From Verrucomicrobiota bacterium JB022 (GTDB taxonomy: Bacteria; Verrucomicrobiota; Verrucomicrobiia; Opitutales; Oceanipulchritudinaceae): 64,000 bases of DNA. Below are positions 37,626 to 46,700 of the stretch, piece by piece; the stretch's first letter is position 1, and each line of letters opens with the position of its first letter. Under the pieces are notes generated by a model. The model did no database searches, was not told the origin of the DNA, and saw only the letters and a list, made by a program, of their open reading frames with translations. The stretch covers positions 310,001 to 374,000 of the forward strand of contig JAUTCQ010000015.1 of NCBI GenBank assembly GCA_030673845.1, given 5' to 3'. The translations under genes and the position numbers were made by a program.

Positions 37626-38708
37626 CTACAACTGCGCGACGGACTCGCGTTCTACCAATGAAGGTGAAACCAGAATGCGAAAACTGAGGTTTTCCTGAGG
37701 GTGACGTATCCGCCACAGCAACTGATCGACTGCGCGCTGCCCGACGACTTCGGGGTGCACGTCGATCGTCGTCAACCCGGGGCGCAGGTCCATCAGCAGC
37801 GGCATCTCGTTGTTGCAGGAGATCACGCTCACGTCTTTACCCACCTGCAGGCTCCGGCGCTCGAGGGCGGAGTAAAGCTGCACCGCGGTGCGGTCCGACG
37901 GGACGAAAATGGCGGTGGCGCGACGCTCGGCGGGCACGTTCATCCACTGGTCGACCAAGGTCTCCACGTGCTCCTGCGAAGTGGTCGCCGGCAGGGGCCA
38001 GGAGATGAGCGGCGGCGGCTCGACTTCGAGGGCGCTGGTCTCGAGGCTCAGCCGCTCGGCGGCCACGAAAAAGCTTTGCTTCAGTTTCTCGAATTGCGAC
38101 TGCCCCGGCTTGGGGTTGAGGAAGCAGACGCGGCGGTGCCCCTTGGCGTGCAAGTGCCTCGCTACCAAGCGGCCGGCGGCATCGGTGTCGAAGTTGCAAT
38201 GGTCGCCCCGGGCGTTGGGCAGGCGGCCCATCAGCCACACGTGAGGGTAGCTGTAGACGTGCCGCAGCAGGTCGTTTTCTTCAGGGTTGGGCAGGGCACC
38301 CTGGTTGGGCCCCTTGATGATGACCCCTTCGACGCGATTTTCGGCCAGAAAGGGCGGGATACGGTCCCCTTCCGGGATGTTGCTGAGCATCAGATTGCGG
38401 CCGATTTCGGAGAGGGCGACTTCGATGCCGTGTACGGCAGAGCTCACGACCGGGAGCTGTGCCAGGGTGTCTTGCATGCCGAAGAAAATCACACCGATGT
38501 TGCCCACCTCGCTATGGTGAGCGCTGCGGGTGCGTTTGCGCTGCCGCACATAACCCAATTTGGCGGCAGCCTCGTTGACGCGACGCCGGATGTCGATGTT
38601 GACGTCGGGGTGCTTGTTAAAGACTCGAGAGACTGTTCCGGTAGCGACGCCGGCGGCCTTTGCAACCTCTGTAATGGTCGCCCGCGGCTTGGAGTTGGGT
38701 TTGTTCAT
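37626..38708 (-). CDS. LacI-family transcriptional regulator
   Basis: The 360-residue protein has the LacI HTH at ITEVAKAAGVATGTVSRVFN (12-31), a hinge region ending GYVRQRKR, and a periplasmic-binding-type ligand domain (NIGVIFFGMQDTLAQL, RVEGVIIKGPNQ, GHRRVCFLNPK, VSVISCNNEMPLLMDLRPGL, TTIDVHPEVVGQRAVDQLLW). It sits at the junction of the two arms of the pectin locus. Palindromes related to TTTCATGAAA lie upstream of its own gene and of the symporter gene, so it is likely an autoregulated repressor of at least the minus arm. The effector is presumably the imported sugar acid or a derived intermediate. Confidence 0.93.
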   Translation of the reverse strand: MNKPNSKPRATITEVAKAAGVATGTVSRVFNKHPDVNIDIRRRVNEAAAKLGYVRQRKRTRSAHHSEVGNIGVIFFGMQDTLAQLPVVSSAVHGIEVALSEIGRNLMLSNIPEGDRIPPFLAENRVEGVIIKGPNQGALPNPEENDLLRHVYSYPHVWLMGRLPNARGDHCNFDTDAAGRLVARHLHAKGHRRVCFLNPKPGQSQFEKLKQSFFVAAERLSLETSALEVEPPPLISWPLPATTSQEHVETLVDQWMNVPAERRATAIFVPSDRTAVQLYSALERRSLQVGKDVSVISCNNEMPLLMDLRPGLTTIDVHPEVVGQRAVDQLLWRIRHPQENLSFRILVSPSLVERESVAQL

Positions 38709-38788
38709 CGTGTGAAAGCAGAGGGGCGGGGTTGGCCCCGGATTATGGTTGACAAGGGAGTTAAATGAAAAAGGCTGAAATCTCTGTT

Positions 38789-38802
38789 ATTTCATATGAA
38801 AT
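38789..38802. promoter_or_regulatory. Candidate operator O3 upstream of the LacI-type gene
   Basis: ATTTCATATGAAAT is a perfect 14-bp palindrome, 81 bases upstream of the regulator start. It shares the arms ATTTCAT/ATGAAA and the left flank GTTATTTCAT with O1, but has two extra central bases. It is a candidate site for autoregulation. Confidence 0.55.
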
Positions 38803-38990
38803 TATAATCCCTGTTATCAGCGAGTTCGGCTACTTTTGGTCGATGCACAATCGTTCTTGGGGCAGAGGGGGTAAAGGAGCGATTCCTGACGTGGGCGATG
38901 CAACATGATCACGAAGTCGTTGTCAATTGCGCGCCTAGGGTTATTTCAACCTTCTCTTTTATAGATACTTAGGGCGATGGCAAGCTCCAG

Positions 38991-39010
38991 TTTCATCAGA
39001 TTTCATCAGA
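38991..39010 (+). repeat. Tandem 10-base direct repeat upstream of the pectate lyase gene
   Basis: TTTCATCAGA occurs twice in direct succession, 101-120 bases before the pectate lyase start. The first six bases equal the half-site of the palindromic operators. A 10-base period places both copies on the same DNA face, so it could bind a regulator as tandem half-sites. Confidence 0.45.
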
Positions 39011-39110
39011 CAGTCCGTTATCCCCTCGACCTGTGCCGCTTTCTCTGTAAAGTGCCGGATTCCCCTTGAGGGCCGCGCTTTTCTGGCCCATTTCTAACCA
39101 ACTGGTTTTC

Positions 39111-40553
39111 ATGAAGTTCACCCCAATCTCCCAACTATCGCCCCGACGTTTCATCCCCTGGGCGCTTTGCGGCCTGCTGGGGCCGGTCGCCTGCTATGCC
39201 CTGCCTGCCTTCCCCGGTGCGGAAGGTGCCGGTGCGGAGACCATCGGCGGGCGTTGGGGTCGCGTCGTCTACGTGACCAACCTTCAGGACAGCGGTCCTG
39301 GCAGCCTCCGCGCGGCCCTCGAGATGGGTGGCGAGCGTACCATCCTCTTCAAGGTGGGTGGCCGCATCCACCTCGAATCCCCGATCGAAGTCGTCAACCC
39401 TTACGTGACTATCGCCGGACAGACGGCTCCGGGCGACGGCATCACGATCAGCGGCGAGACGATCCACATCAACACCGAGGAAGTGATCATCCGCTACCTG
39501 CGCTTTCGGCGCGGGACGCTTGAGCGTCGCGACGACAACCTCGGCGGCTACCCGATCCGCAACATCATCATCGACCATTGCTCCTTCAGCTGGGGCCTCG
39601 ATGAAAACGTCTCGTTTTACCGCTACACGCGCGAAAACGAAGACGGCACCCGCGAAAAGCTGCCGACCGAAAACGTGACCATCCAGTGGTCCATCTCCAG
39701 CGAGGCGCTCGACGAGTTCAACCACGCCTTCGGGGCCACCTGGGGCGGCAAGAACGCCTCCTTCCACCACAACCTCTTTGCCAGCAACACCGCGCGCAAC
39801 CCGAGCATCGGGTGGGGGCAGAACGTGGACATCCGCAACAACGTGCTTTTCAACTGGCGCCATCGCTCGATCGACGGCGGCAGCGGCGCAGCCACGGTCA
39901 ACGTGGTCAACAACTACTTCAAGCCCGGCCCCGCCACCGGCGACGGCCCGATCCAATACCGGGTCGCTCGCCCGCAGCACCTCGACAAGCATTACGAGAC
40001 GAATGAGCCCGGCGGCTGGTTCGTCGACGGCAACCATGTCGTCGGCTACCCGGAGGTGACGGCCGACAACTGGGCCGGTGGGGTGCAGCTCGACGACGAC
40101 GAGCTGGGCGGCAAGACGCTCGAAGACGTGCGCGCCAGCCAGCCCTACGACATCGCTCCGGTGACGACCCACTCGGCCGAAGAGGCCTACGAGCTCGTCC
40201 TCGCCCACGCGGGAGCCACACTGCCGCGGCGCGACGTAGTCGACCGGCGCATCGCCCAGGAAGTGCGCGCTGGCCAGCCCACCCACGGCAACGGCATCAT
40301 CAAGCGCATCGACGACGTCGGCGGCTGGCCGGAGTTCCGGGGTGGCCTGCCCCCGGTCGATACCGACCTCGACGGCATGCCCGACGCCTGGGAACGCCGT
40401 TACGGCCTCGACCCCGAAGACCCCGCCGACGGCGTCCGCGATGCCGATGGCGACGGTTACACCAACCTCGAAGAATACCTCAACGGCACCAACCCCCTGG
40501 AAGCGGTCGACTACAGCGACCCTGCCAACAACGTATCCAGCCTGCCCCGATGA
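39111..40553 (+). CDS. Secreted pectate lyase (PL1-like) with C-terminal Ca-binding repeat
   Basis: The 480-residue protein has a signal peptide (about 1-31) and then LPAFPGAEGAGAETIGG, the typical start of bacterial pectate lyases. A right-handed beta-helix follows with YVTIAGQTAPGDGITISG, IRNIIIDHCSFSWGLDENVS (Ca and substrate region) and NASFHHNLFASNTARNP with the catalytic-arginine area. Near the C-terminus DTDLDGMPDAWERRYGLDPE and DADGDGYTNLEEYLNGTNP form a thrombospondin-3/dockerin-like calcium repeat. It opens the plus arm and overlaps the next gene by ATGA. No Shine-Dalgarno sequence precedes the ATG. The cleaved polymer is most likely homogalacturonan or the rhamnogalacturonan backbone. 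Confidence 0.9.
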   Translation: MKFTPISQLSPRRFIPWALCGLLGPVACYALPAFPGAEGAGAETIGGRWGRVVYVTNLQDSGPGSLRAALEMGGERTILFKVGGRIHLESPIEVVNPYVTIAGQTAPGDGITISGETIHINTEEVIIRYLRFRRGTLERRDDNLGGYPIRNIIIDHCSFSWGLDENVSFYRYTRENEDGTREKLPTENVTIQWSISSEALDEFNHAFGATWGGKNASFHHNLFASNTARNPSIGWGQNVDIRNNVLFNWRHRSIDGGSGAATVNVVNNYFKPGPATGDGPIQYRVARPQHLDKHYETNEPGGWFVDGNHVVGYPEVTADNWAGGVQLDDDELGGKTLEDVRASQPYDIAPVTTHSAEEAYELVLAHAGATLPRRDVVDRRIAQEVRAGQPTHGNGIIKRIDDVGGWPEFRGGLPPVDTDLDGMPDAWERRYGLDPEDPADGVRDADGDGYTNLEEYLNGTNPLEAVDYSDPANNVSSLPR

Positions 40554-42106
40554 AGCTCCGCCCCCTCACTTTGACCGCCGCTGCCTGCGCCACCCTGCCG
40601 GCAGCCTCCTGGGCCAACGACCGCCTCGCCGTGCTCGAAGCGGACGATTACGCCCGCCACGTGGAATTCTTTAACCAGATGGAGCCGGAGCGGGTCGTGA
40701 ACCTCATCCCCAACTCCGAGTCGTGGGAATGGATGGAGGCGGAGATCCCGTTCTTCACCTGCCCCGATGCCGATCTGGAAGAGATCTACTACTTCCGCTG
40801 GTGGGCCCTGCGCAAGCACCTCAAGGAAGTCGGCCCCTACAAGGCCTACACCGAATTCATCGAGCTGGAGACCAATGCCTGGTTCATCCCGCCGGAGCGC
40901 ACCATCGCCAGCGCGCTCGGCCACCACTTCATGGAGACCCGCTGGCTGCAGAACCAGGAAAACGACGACAGCTATCTCGATTACTGGATGCAGGGTAAGG
41001 ACGGCGAGCCGCAGGGCCACTTCCACCGCTACAGCAGCTGGTTGATGGACGCCCTTTGGCAGCGTGCCGAGGCCACCGGCGATTTCGAGTTCCTGCTCGA
41101 CCGTTTCGACCTGCTCAACGCCGATTATGCGCGCTGGGAAGAGGAGAAGCGCCGTCCCGACGGGCTCTTCTGGCAGTACGATGTGTGGGACGCGATGGAG
41201 GAATCCATCAGCGGCAGCCGCCACCAGCAAAACGTGCGCCCGACCATCAACAGCTACATGTTCGGCAATGCCGTCGCCATGGAAAAGCTCTCGAAGCTGG
41301 CAGGCGACAACGAGCAGGCCGAGGTCTACGCCGCCAAAGCCCGCGAGCTGCGCAACCTCGTGCAGGAACATCTCTGGAATCCGGAGAACAAGTTCTTCGA
41401 AGTCGTCTACCCCGATGGTGAATTCGCCGACGCACGCGAGGCCATCGGTTTCATCCCCTGGTATTTCAACCTCCCCGAGCCCGGCCAAGGCTATGAAGTG
41501 GCTTGGGAGCAACTGACCGATCCGCTCGGCTTCTGGGCTCCCTACGGCCTCACTACTGCCGAACGCCGCCACCCGCGCTTCCGCTCCTACGCCATCGGCA
41601 CCTGCGAGTGGGACGGCGCGTTGTGGCCCTACGCGACCAGCCAGACGCTCGTCGCACTGGCCAACGTGCTCCGCAACTACCCGGATACGCCCGTCTCGGC
41701 TCACGACTACTACGACGCCTTCGTCACCTACACCCGCTCCCAGCGTTATGCCGGGCTGCCCTACATCGGCGAGTATCAGGACGAGACTTCCGGGCAGTGG
41801 CTGAAGGGCCGTGCGCCGCGCAGCTATTACTACCACCACTCGACCTACGCCGATCTGCTGATCACGGGCCTCGTGGGCATGCAACCGCAGGCCGATGGCT
41901 CGCTCGTGGTCGATCCGCTCCTGCCCGAAGGCACGTGGAACTGGTTTGCGCTCGACGGCGTGCCTTACCACGACCACCAGGTCACCATCATTTGGGACGC
42001 CGACGGCAGCCAGTTCGGCCAAGGCGCCGGCTTCCAGGTGCTTATCGACGGCGAACAGGTCGCCCACGCAGAGGAATTGCAACGTTTGGAAATCAAGCTT
42101 CCATGA
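40550..42106 (+). CDS. Secreted six-hairpin glycoside hydrolase (GH63/MGH1-like)
   Basis: The 518-residue protein has a signal peptide (MKLRPLTLTAAACATLPAAS) and an all-helical (alpha/alpha)6 pattern. Characteristic segments are YYFRWWALRKHL near residue 80, GLFWQYDVWDAMEESISGSR and GTCEWDGALWPYATSQTL near 360, which resemble GH63/GH37-type and MGH1-like hydrolases. A small beta domain closes the protein. The substrate is unknown; the place between a pectate lyase and a beta-helix fusion, with overlaps of four bases on both sides, indicates a pectin oligosaccharide. Confidence 0.75.
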   Translation: MKLRPLTLTAAACATLPAASWANDRLAVLEADDYARHVEFFNQMEPERVVNLIPNSESWEWMEAEIPFFTCPDADLEEIYYFRWWALRKHLKEVGPYKAYTEFIELETNAWFIPPERTIASALGHHFMETRWLQNQENDDSYLDYWMQGKDGEPQGHFHRYSSWLMDALWQRAEATGDFEFLLDRFDLLNADYARWEEEKRRPDGLFWQYDVWDAMEESISGSRHQQNVRPTINSYMFGNAVAMEKLSKLAGDNEQAEVYAAKARELRNLVQEHLWNPENKFFEVVYPDGEFADAREAIGFIPWYFNLPEPGQGYEVAWEQLTDPLGFWAPYGLTTAERRHPRFRSYAIGTCEWDGALWPYATSQTLVALANVLRNYPDTPVSAHDYYDAFVTYTRSQRYAGLPYIGEYQDETSGQWLKGRAPRSYYYHHSTYADLLITGLVGMQPQADGSLVVDPLLPEGTWNWFALDGVPYHDHQVTIIWDADGSQFGQGAGFQVLIDGEQVAHAEELQRLEIKLP

Positions 42107-45060
42107 ATCGAACGCTCGCCATATTCGCCTCCCTCGCCGCCGCCGTCTCCTTGACGGCCAAGCAGGTCGACGAGGTTATCCATATGGCGCCGGAAGGCCA
42201 CTTGACCTACGACGCCGATGAACAGGGAAATCGGGTGCCCGATTTCTCCCATGCCGGCTATCAGGGTGGGGGTGTGCCCTTGCCACAGGTCGAGACGGTC
42301 TACGTGATCGAGCCACAGGAAGGGGACGACGGGGCGCGGATCCAGGCCGCCCTCGATGCGCTGGCCCAGCGTGAGCCTCAAAAAAGCGGCTTACGGGGGG
42401 CCGTCCAGCTGGCGAATGGCGAGTTTCAGGTTTCCGGGCAGCTCCGCATCGAAGCCAGCGGCATCGTGCTGCGCGGCTCTGGCGATACCACGATCGTGGC
42501 CGCCGGTGACGACCGGCGCACGCTGATCACCGCCATCGGCGGCAAGGACCGTCAGCTGCAAGGCGAGGCGGTTCAGATTGTGGACGACTACGTGCCCGTC
42601 GGCAGCTACCGCGTCACGCTTCCGGCTGGCACCGGGCTGCAGGTGGGCGACCGCGTCGTCCTGACGCGCCCGAGCACGAAGGCGTGGATCGAAGCCGTCG
42701 AGATGCACGAGCCGCCCGCCCGCTTGCCCTACCAGTGGCGGCCGGGCGAGTGGGACATGTGGTGGGACCGCACCGTGGTTCAGATCGAGGGCAATACTGC
42801 GACTTTCGACGCGCCCATTACCACCGCGCTCGAGCAGCGCTTCGGCGGCGCCACCGTGCAACGCTACACATGGCCGACCCGCCTCGAAAATGTGGGCGTG
42901 GAACACCTCAACCTCGTCTCCGAGTTCGACGCCTCCAACCCCCACGACGAGGAACACGCCTGGATCGCGATCGAGCTGGACAACGTCGAAAACGCCTGGG
43001 TGGCAGGCATCTCCGCGCGGCACTTTGTCAGCTCGCTGGTCGAAATCGGCTTCGGCGCGCGCGCGATCACGGTGCAGGATTGCGTGTCGTACGATCCGGT
43101 GTCGGAGCTGGCCGGTTATCGCCGGCTGACGTACCACACCAGCGGCCAACAGACGCTTTTCCTGCGTTGCGAGGCCCACGAGGGCATTCACGATTTTACG
43201 GCTGGCTACCTGAATACCGGCCCCAACGCCTTTGTGGACTCTACCGCGCACCATGCGGAGGGCTTTAGCGGCTCGGTCGGCAGCTGGGCCTCCGGCGTGC
43301 TCTTCGAGAACGTGATCGTCGACGGCAACGCCCTCCGCCTGTCCAACCTCGGCATCTGGAATCAGGGGGTCGGGTGGGCGCTGGCCAACTCCATGGCCTG
43401 GCGTTCGCGCGCCTCTGTGATGGACATCAGCTCGCCCCCCACCGCCACCAACTGGGGCCTGGGCGTCTGGGGCCAATTTGAAGGCAATGGCGTCTGGATG
43501 AGCACGAGCGAGGTGACGGCCAACCCGATGAGCCTCTACCGCGCGCAGCTCAACGACCGTATTGGCAAGGCCGCCTTGCATGCGCTGAGGCCGCTGCCGG
43601 TGTATCCTGTTCCCGCCCGCTTTGAAACCGCGCCCGCCCCGCAACCGGAGGCTCCCATCGCCACTCCCGGGATGCAGCTCAACGATCAGGGTTGGTTGAC
43701 TGTGGACGGCCAGCTGTTGACCGGGCGCGAGCAGGGCCTGCAGTGGTGGCGCGGCAGCCTCGTGCCACAACGTGCGAAGAAGATTTCGCAGCCTTCCATC
43801 ACGCGCTTTGCCCCCGGTCGCACCGGGCTGGGGTTGACGGACGACCTTTCCGCCGTCGCTGCCCAGATGCAGGAGCGCGGCCTCGTCGTGGCCCGCCATC
43901 ACTACGGCCTGTGGTACGACCGCCGTCGTGACGATCACGAGATGACGCGCCGCATCAATGCTGAAGTCTGGCCGCCTTTCTACGAGCTGCCTTGGGCTCG
44001 TACCGGCACCGGAGAGTCGTGGAACCGCATTTCGCAGTACGACCTCACGAAGTTCAACCCGTGGTATTTCCGCCGCCTGCGCGAGTTTGCCCAAGAGGCG
44101 CAACGGCACGAGCTGGTCCTGATCAGCGAGATGTATTTCCAGCACAACCTCATCGAATCGGGCGCCCACTGGGTCGACTTCCCGTGGCGCGAGGTCAACT
44201 CCGTGCAGGAGACCGGCTGGCCTGAACCGCCGCCCTACGATGGCGACACCCTCGTCAGCGCTCCCCGCTTTTACGACACGAGCATCCCCGAGATCGCCGA
44301 GTGGCACCGCCTCTACATCCGCAAGTGCCTCGACAACCTCGCGGACCAGCCCAACGTCATTCACACCGTCAGCGCCGAATACACCGGCCCGCTGCACTTC
44401 GTGGAGTTCTGGCTGGATGTGATTGCAGAGTGGGAAGCGGAGACGGGCAAGCACCCGCTCATCGCGCTCTCGACGCCCAAGGACGTGCAGGACGCTATCC
44501 TCGAAGACCCGAAGCGCAGCCCGTTGATCGACCTCGTCGACTTCACCTACTGGTTTGTGGACCGCAACGGCGACCTCTTCGCGCCCGATGGCGGGCAAAA
44601 CCTCGCGCCGCGCCAGCACCTGCGCCAGTGGGACGGCAGCCGCGCCGACGGCAAGTCGATTGCCCGCATGGTGGCCGATTACCGCGCGCGCTACCCGCAC
44701 CTCGGTATCATCACCGGGCACGGCGAGTACGAAGGCTGGTCGTTTGTGGCCGCCGGGGGCTCGCTGGCTCCGCTGCCCAGGCAGACCTCGCCGGAGCTTC
44801 TTGCAAGCCTCGCCATGATGAAACCGCTGAAGGCCGAAAAGGTCGCCTGGACGCTCAGCGAGGGGCAGAACGCCTTCTTTTATTACACTACGGGCGATGA
44901 ACCAGCCGTGATTGACTTGCGCAATGCTTCAGGGAACTTCACCGTCCATTTCATGGATTTGCAGACCGGGCAGCCAAAGTCGGAAACCGAGCAAGTGAAG
45001 GGCGGCAAGCTGTACAAGCCCCGCTCCAACGGCCCCGCCGCCTTCTGGATCACCCGCTAA
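42103..45060 (+). CDS. Beta-helix/TIM-barrel fusion protein (DUF6298-like, 985 aa)
   Basis: After a short signal peptide the protein shows the lead motif NRVPDFSHAGYQGGGVPLP that introduces pectin-related beta-helix proteins. Residues about 60-500 are a parallel beta-helix (IVLRGSGDTTIVAAG, ENVGVEHLNLVSEFD, FENVIVDGNALRLSN). Residues about 530-900 form a second, barrel-like domain with glycosidase-type segments (RGLVVARHHYGLWYDRRRDD, LVLISEMYFQHNLIESGAHW, NVIHTVSAEYTGPLHFVEFW, IITGHGEYEGWS). The tail is beta-rich. The layout agrees with what I recall of DUF6298 proteins, but I cannot confirm it. The start is fixed by the ATGA overlap with the previous gene; longer upstream extension is out of context. 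Confidence 0.75.
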   Translation: MNRTLAIFASLAAAVSLTAKQVDEVIHMAPEGHLTYDADEQGNRVPDFSHAGYQGGGVPLPQVETVYVIEPQEGDDGARIQAALDALAQREPQKSGLRGAVQLANGEFQVSGQLRIEASGIVLRGSGDTTIVAAGDDRRTLITAIGGKDRQLQGEAVQIVDDYVPVGSYRVTLPAGTGLQVGDRVVLTRPSTKAWIEAVEMHEPPARLPYQWRPGEWDMWWDRTVVQIEGNTATFDAPITTALEQRFGGATVQRYTWPTRLENVGVEHLNLVSEFDASNPHDEEHAWIAIELDNVENAWVAGISARHFVSSLVEIGFGARAITVQDCVSYDPVSELAGYRRLTYHTSGQQTLFLRCEAHEGIHDFTAGYLNTGPNAFVDSTAHHAEGFSGSVGSWASGVLFENVIVDGNALRLSNLGIWNQGVGWALANSMAWRSRASVMDISSPPTATNWGLGVWGQFEGNGVWMSTSEVTANPMSLYRAQLNDRIGKAALHALRPLPVYPVPARFETAPAPQPEAPIATPGMQLNDQGWLTVDGQLLTGREQGLQWWRGSLVPQRAKKISQPSITRFAPGRTGLGLTDDLSAVAAQMQERGLVVARHHYGLWYDRRRDDHEMTRRINAEVWPPFYELPWARTGTGESWNRISQYDLTKFNPWYFRRLREFAQEAQRHELVLISEMYFQHNLIESGAHWVDFPWREVNSVQETGWPEPPPYDGDTLVSAPRFYDTSIPEIAEWHRLYIRKCLDNLADQPNVIHTVSAEYTGPLHFVEFWLDVIAEWEAETGKHPLIALSTPKDVQDAILEDPKRSPLIDLVDFTYWFVDRNGDLFAPDGGQNLAPRQHLRQWDGSRADGKSIARMVADYRARYPHLGIITGHGEYEGWSFVAAGGSLAPLPRQTSPELLASLAMMKPLKAEKVAWTLSEGQNAFFYYTTGDEPAVIDLRNASGNFTVHFMDLQTGQPKSETEQVKGGKLYKPRSNGPAAFWITR

Positions 45061-45073
45061 CGATCATTTTCCC

Positions 45074-46678
45074 ATGCGCAGTTGCTTCTTCTTCCTCGCC
45101 CTGTTGGGCAGCCACCTGACGGCCTGGGCGGTCACGGCTCCATCTTCCGTGGAGCAGTGGGACGTCTACGAGATCGAGCTGGAGGGGCCGTCCGACGGCA
45201 ACCCCTTCGCCGAAGTCCGCCTCACCGGCACCTTTTCCGACGGCGAACAATCGACCGAAGTGGCCGGCTTTTACGACGGCGACGGCGTCTACCGCATCCG
45301 CTTCATGCCGCCCAAGCCGGGTAACTGGACTTTCCAGACTCGCAGCAATCGGACCGATTTGACCAACCAGCAGGGTGCCTTTGAGGTAACGCCTGCGCAG
45401 GGCGACAATCACGGGCCGATCCACGTCGCCTACACCTACCACTTTGCCTACGCCGACGGCACGCCCTACAAGCCCATCGGCACCACCAGCTACAGCTGGA
45501 CGCACCGCACCGAAGAGATGCAGGAGCGCACGCTGAAGACCCTCGCCGAGGCGCCCTTCAACAAGCTGCGCATGGGTGTGTTCCCGCAGGCCCACGGGGC
45601 GGATTACATGCCGCCGACGCGCTTCCCCTTTGCGGGCGAGCCGCACAACTGGGACTTCGAGCGCCCCAACCCGGAGTTTTTCCAGCATCTGGAGCAGCGC
45701 ATCGGTCAGCTGCGCGACATGGGCATCGTGTGCGACCTGATCCTCTTTTACCCCTACGGTGAAGGTCGCTGGGGGCTGGATCGCCTCGAAAAGCCCGAAG
45801 ACGAGCAGTTCCTGCGCTACCTCGTGGCCCGCCTCGCCGCTTACCGCAACATTTGGTGGTCGATCGGCAACGAATACGATTTCTTCCGCACCAAGACGAT
45901 GGAAGACTGGGATCGCTACTTCCAGGTCGTCATGGCCGCCGACCCCTACGGGCACCCGCGCTCCATCCACAACGGCTTTGTGCTCTACGATAACAACAAG
46001 CCGTGGGTGACGCACGCCAGCATCCAGAACGGCGCGGCCGTCGAGCACTCCCGCAGCGCGCAGCTCTACCGCGACGTGTGGCGCAAGCCCATCGTGTACG
46101 ATGAGGTGAAATACGAGGGCGACCACGACAAGCGCTGGGCCCAGCTTTCCGGCGAAGAGCTCGTACATCGCTTCTGGTCGGGCACCGTGGCGGGCACCTA
46201 TGTCGGCCACAGCGAGTATTTTCAGGCCCCGCACGACATCGTGTGGCTGGGGCAGGGCGGCGAACTGAAGGGCACCAGCCCCGAGCGCATCACCTTCCTC
46301 CGCCAGATCCTCGAAGACAGCCCCAAGGAGGGCATCAACCCGGCCGACAAGTGGCAGGATTCGCGCATCGGCGGCAAGGCGGGCGAATACTACCTCGTCT
46401 ACTTCGGCAAGGAAACGCCCACCGAATGGGCCTTCCAGCTGCCCAAGAACGGCCTGACCGACGGCATGGAGTTCCAGGTGGAGGTGATCGATACCTGGGG
46501 GATGACCATCAAGCCCGTCGATAAGCCCTTTGTGACCAAGAAGAACGGCATGTATTCCTACGTGGCCGAAGGCAACCGCAAGGTGAAGCTGCCTGGGAAG
46601 GAACACATGGCCCTGCGCATCCGCTACGTCGGCGGCGCCGAATCTCCCGGTGCCAACCTCGCACCGCTCGAGCCCTAA
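45074..46678 (+). CDS. Secreted DUF5060/DUF4038-type glycoside hydrolase
   Basis: The 534-residue protein has a signal peptide (about 1-19), an Ig-like DUF5060 domain (about 25-110; QWDVYEIELEGPSDGNPF, GVYRIRFMPPKPGNW), a TIM barrel of the DUF4038/GH140-like type (GTTSYSWTHRTEEMQERTL, FNKLRMGVFPQ, IVCDLILFYPYGEGRWGL, NIWWSIGNEYDF, KPIVYDEVKYEGDH) and a C-terminal beta domain resembling DUF5605. Candidate catalytic acids are the Glu in GNEYDF and the Glu in YDEVKY. Relatives include apiosidases acting on rhamnogalacturonan II, but the substrate here is open. Confidence 0.82.
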   Translation: MRSCFFFLALLGSHLTAWAVTAPSSVEQWDVYEIELEGPSDGNPFAEVRLTGTFSDGEQSTEVAGFYDGDGVYRIRFMPPKPGNWTFQTRSNRTDLTNQQGAFEVTPAQGDNHGPIHVAYTYHFAYADGTPYKPIGTTSYSWTHRTEEMQERTLKTLAEAPFNKLRMGVFPQAHGADYMPPTRFPFAGEPHNWDFERPNPEFFQHLEQRIGQLRDMGIVCDLILFYPYGEGRWGLDRLEKPEDEQFLRYLVARLAAYRNIWWSIGNEYDFFRTKTMEDWDRYFQVVMAADPYGHPRSIHNGFVLYDNNKPWVTHASIQNGAAVEHSRSAQLYRDVWRKPIVYDEVKYEGDHDKRWAQLSGEELVHRFWSGTVAGTYVGHSEYFQAPHDIVWLGQGGELKGTSPERITFLRQILEDSPKEGINPADKWQDSRIGGKAGEYYLVYFGKETPTEWAFQLPKNGLTDGMEFQVEVIDTWGMTIKPVDKPFVTKKNGMYSYVAEGNRKVKLPGKEHMALRIRYVGGAESPGANLAPLEP

Positions 46679-46700
46679 CCCCTTTTAGTCCCCTGTATCC

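Larger units (their letters stand above)
38709..39110. other. Divergent control region of the pectin locus
   Basis: These 402 bases hold no gene. They contain the palindrome ATTTCATATGAAAT near the regulator side and a tandem direct repeat near the pectate lyase side. An AT-rich patch around 38,940-38,975 is a plausible promoter for the plus arm, but I could not fix a -35/-10 pair. Confidence 0.6.

Noticed and set aside
41503-42102. N-terminal extension of the beta-helix/barrel fusion
   Set aside because: It lies in another frame inside the six-hairpin hydrolase gene. ATG 42,103 gives a signal peptide and an ATGA overlap.
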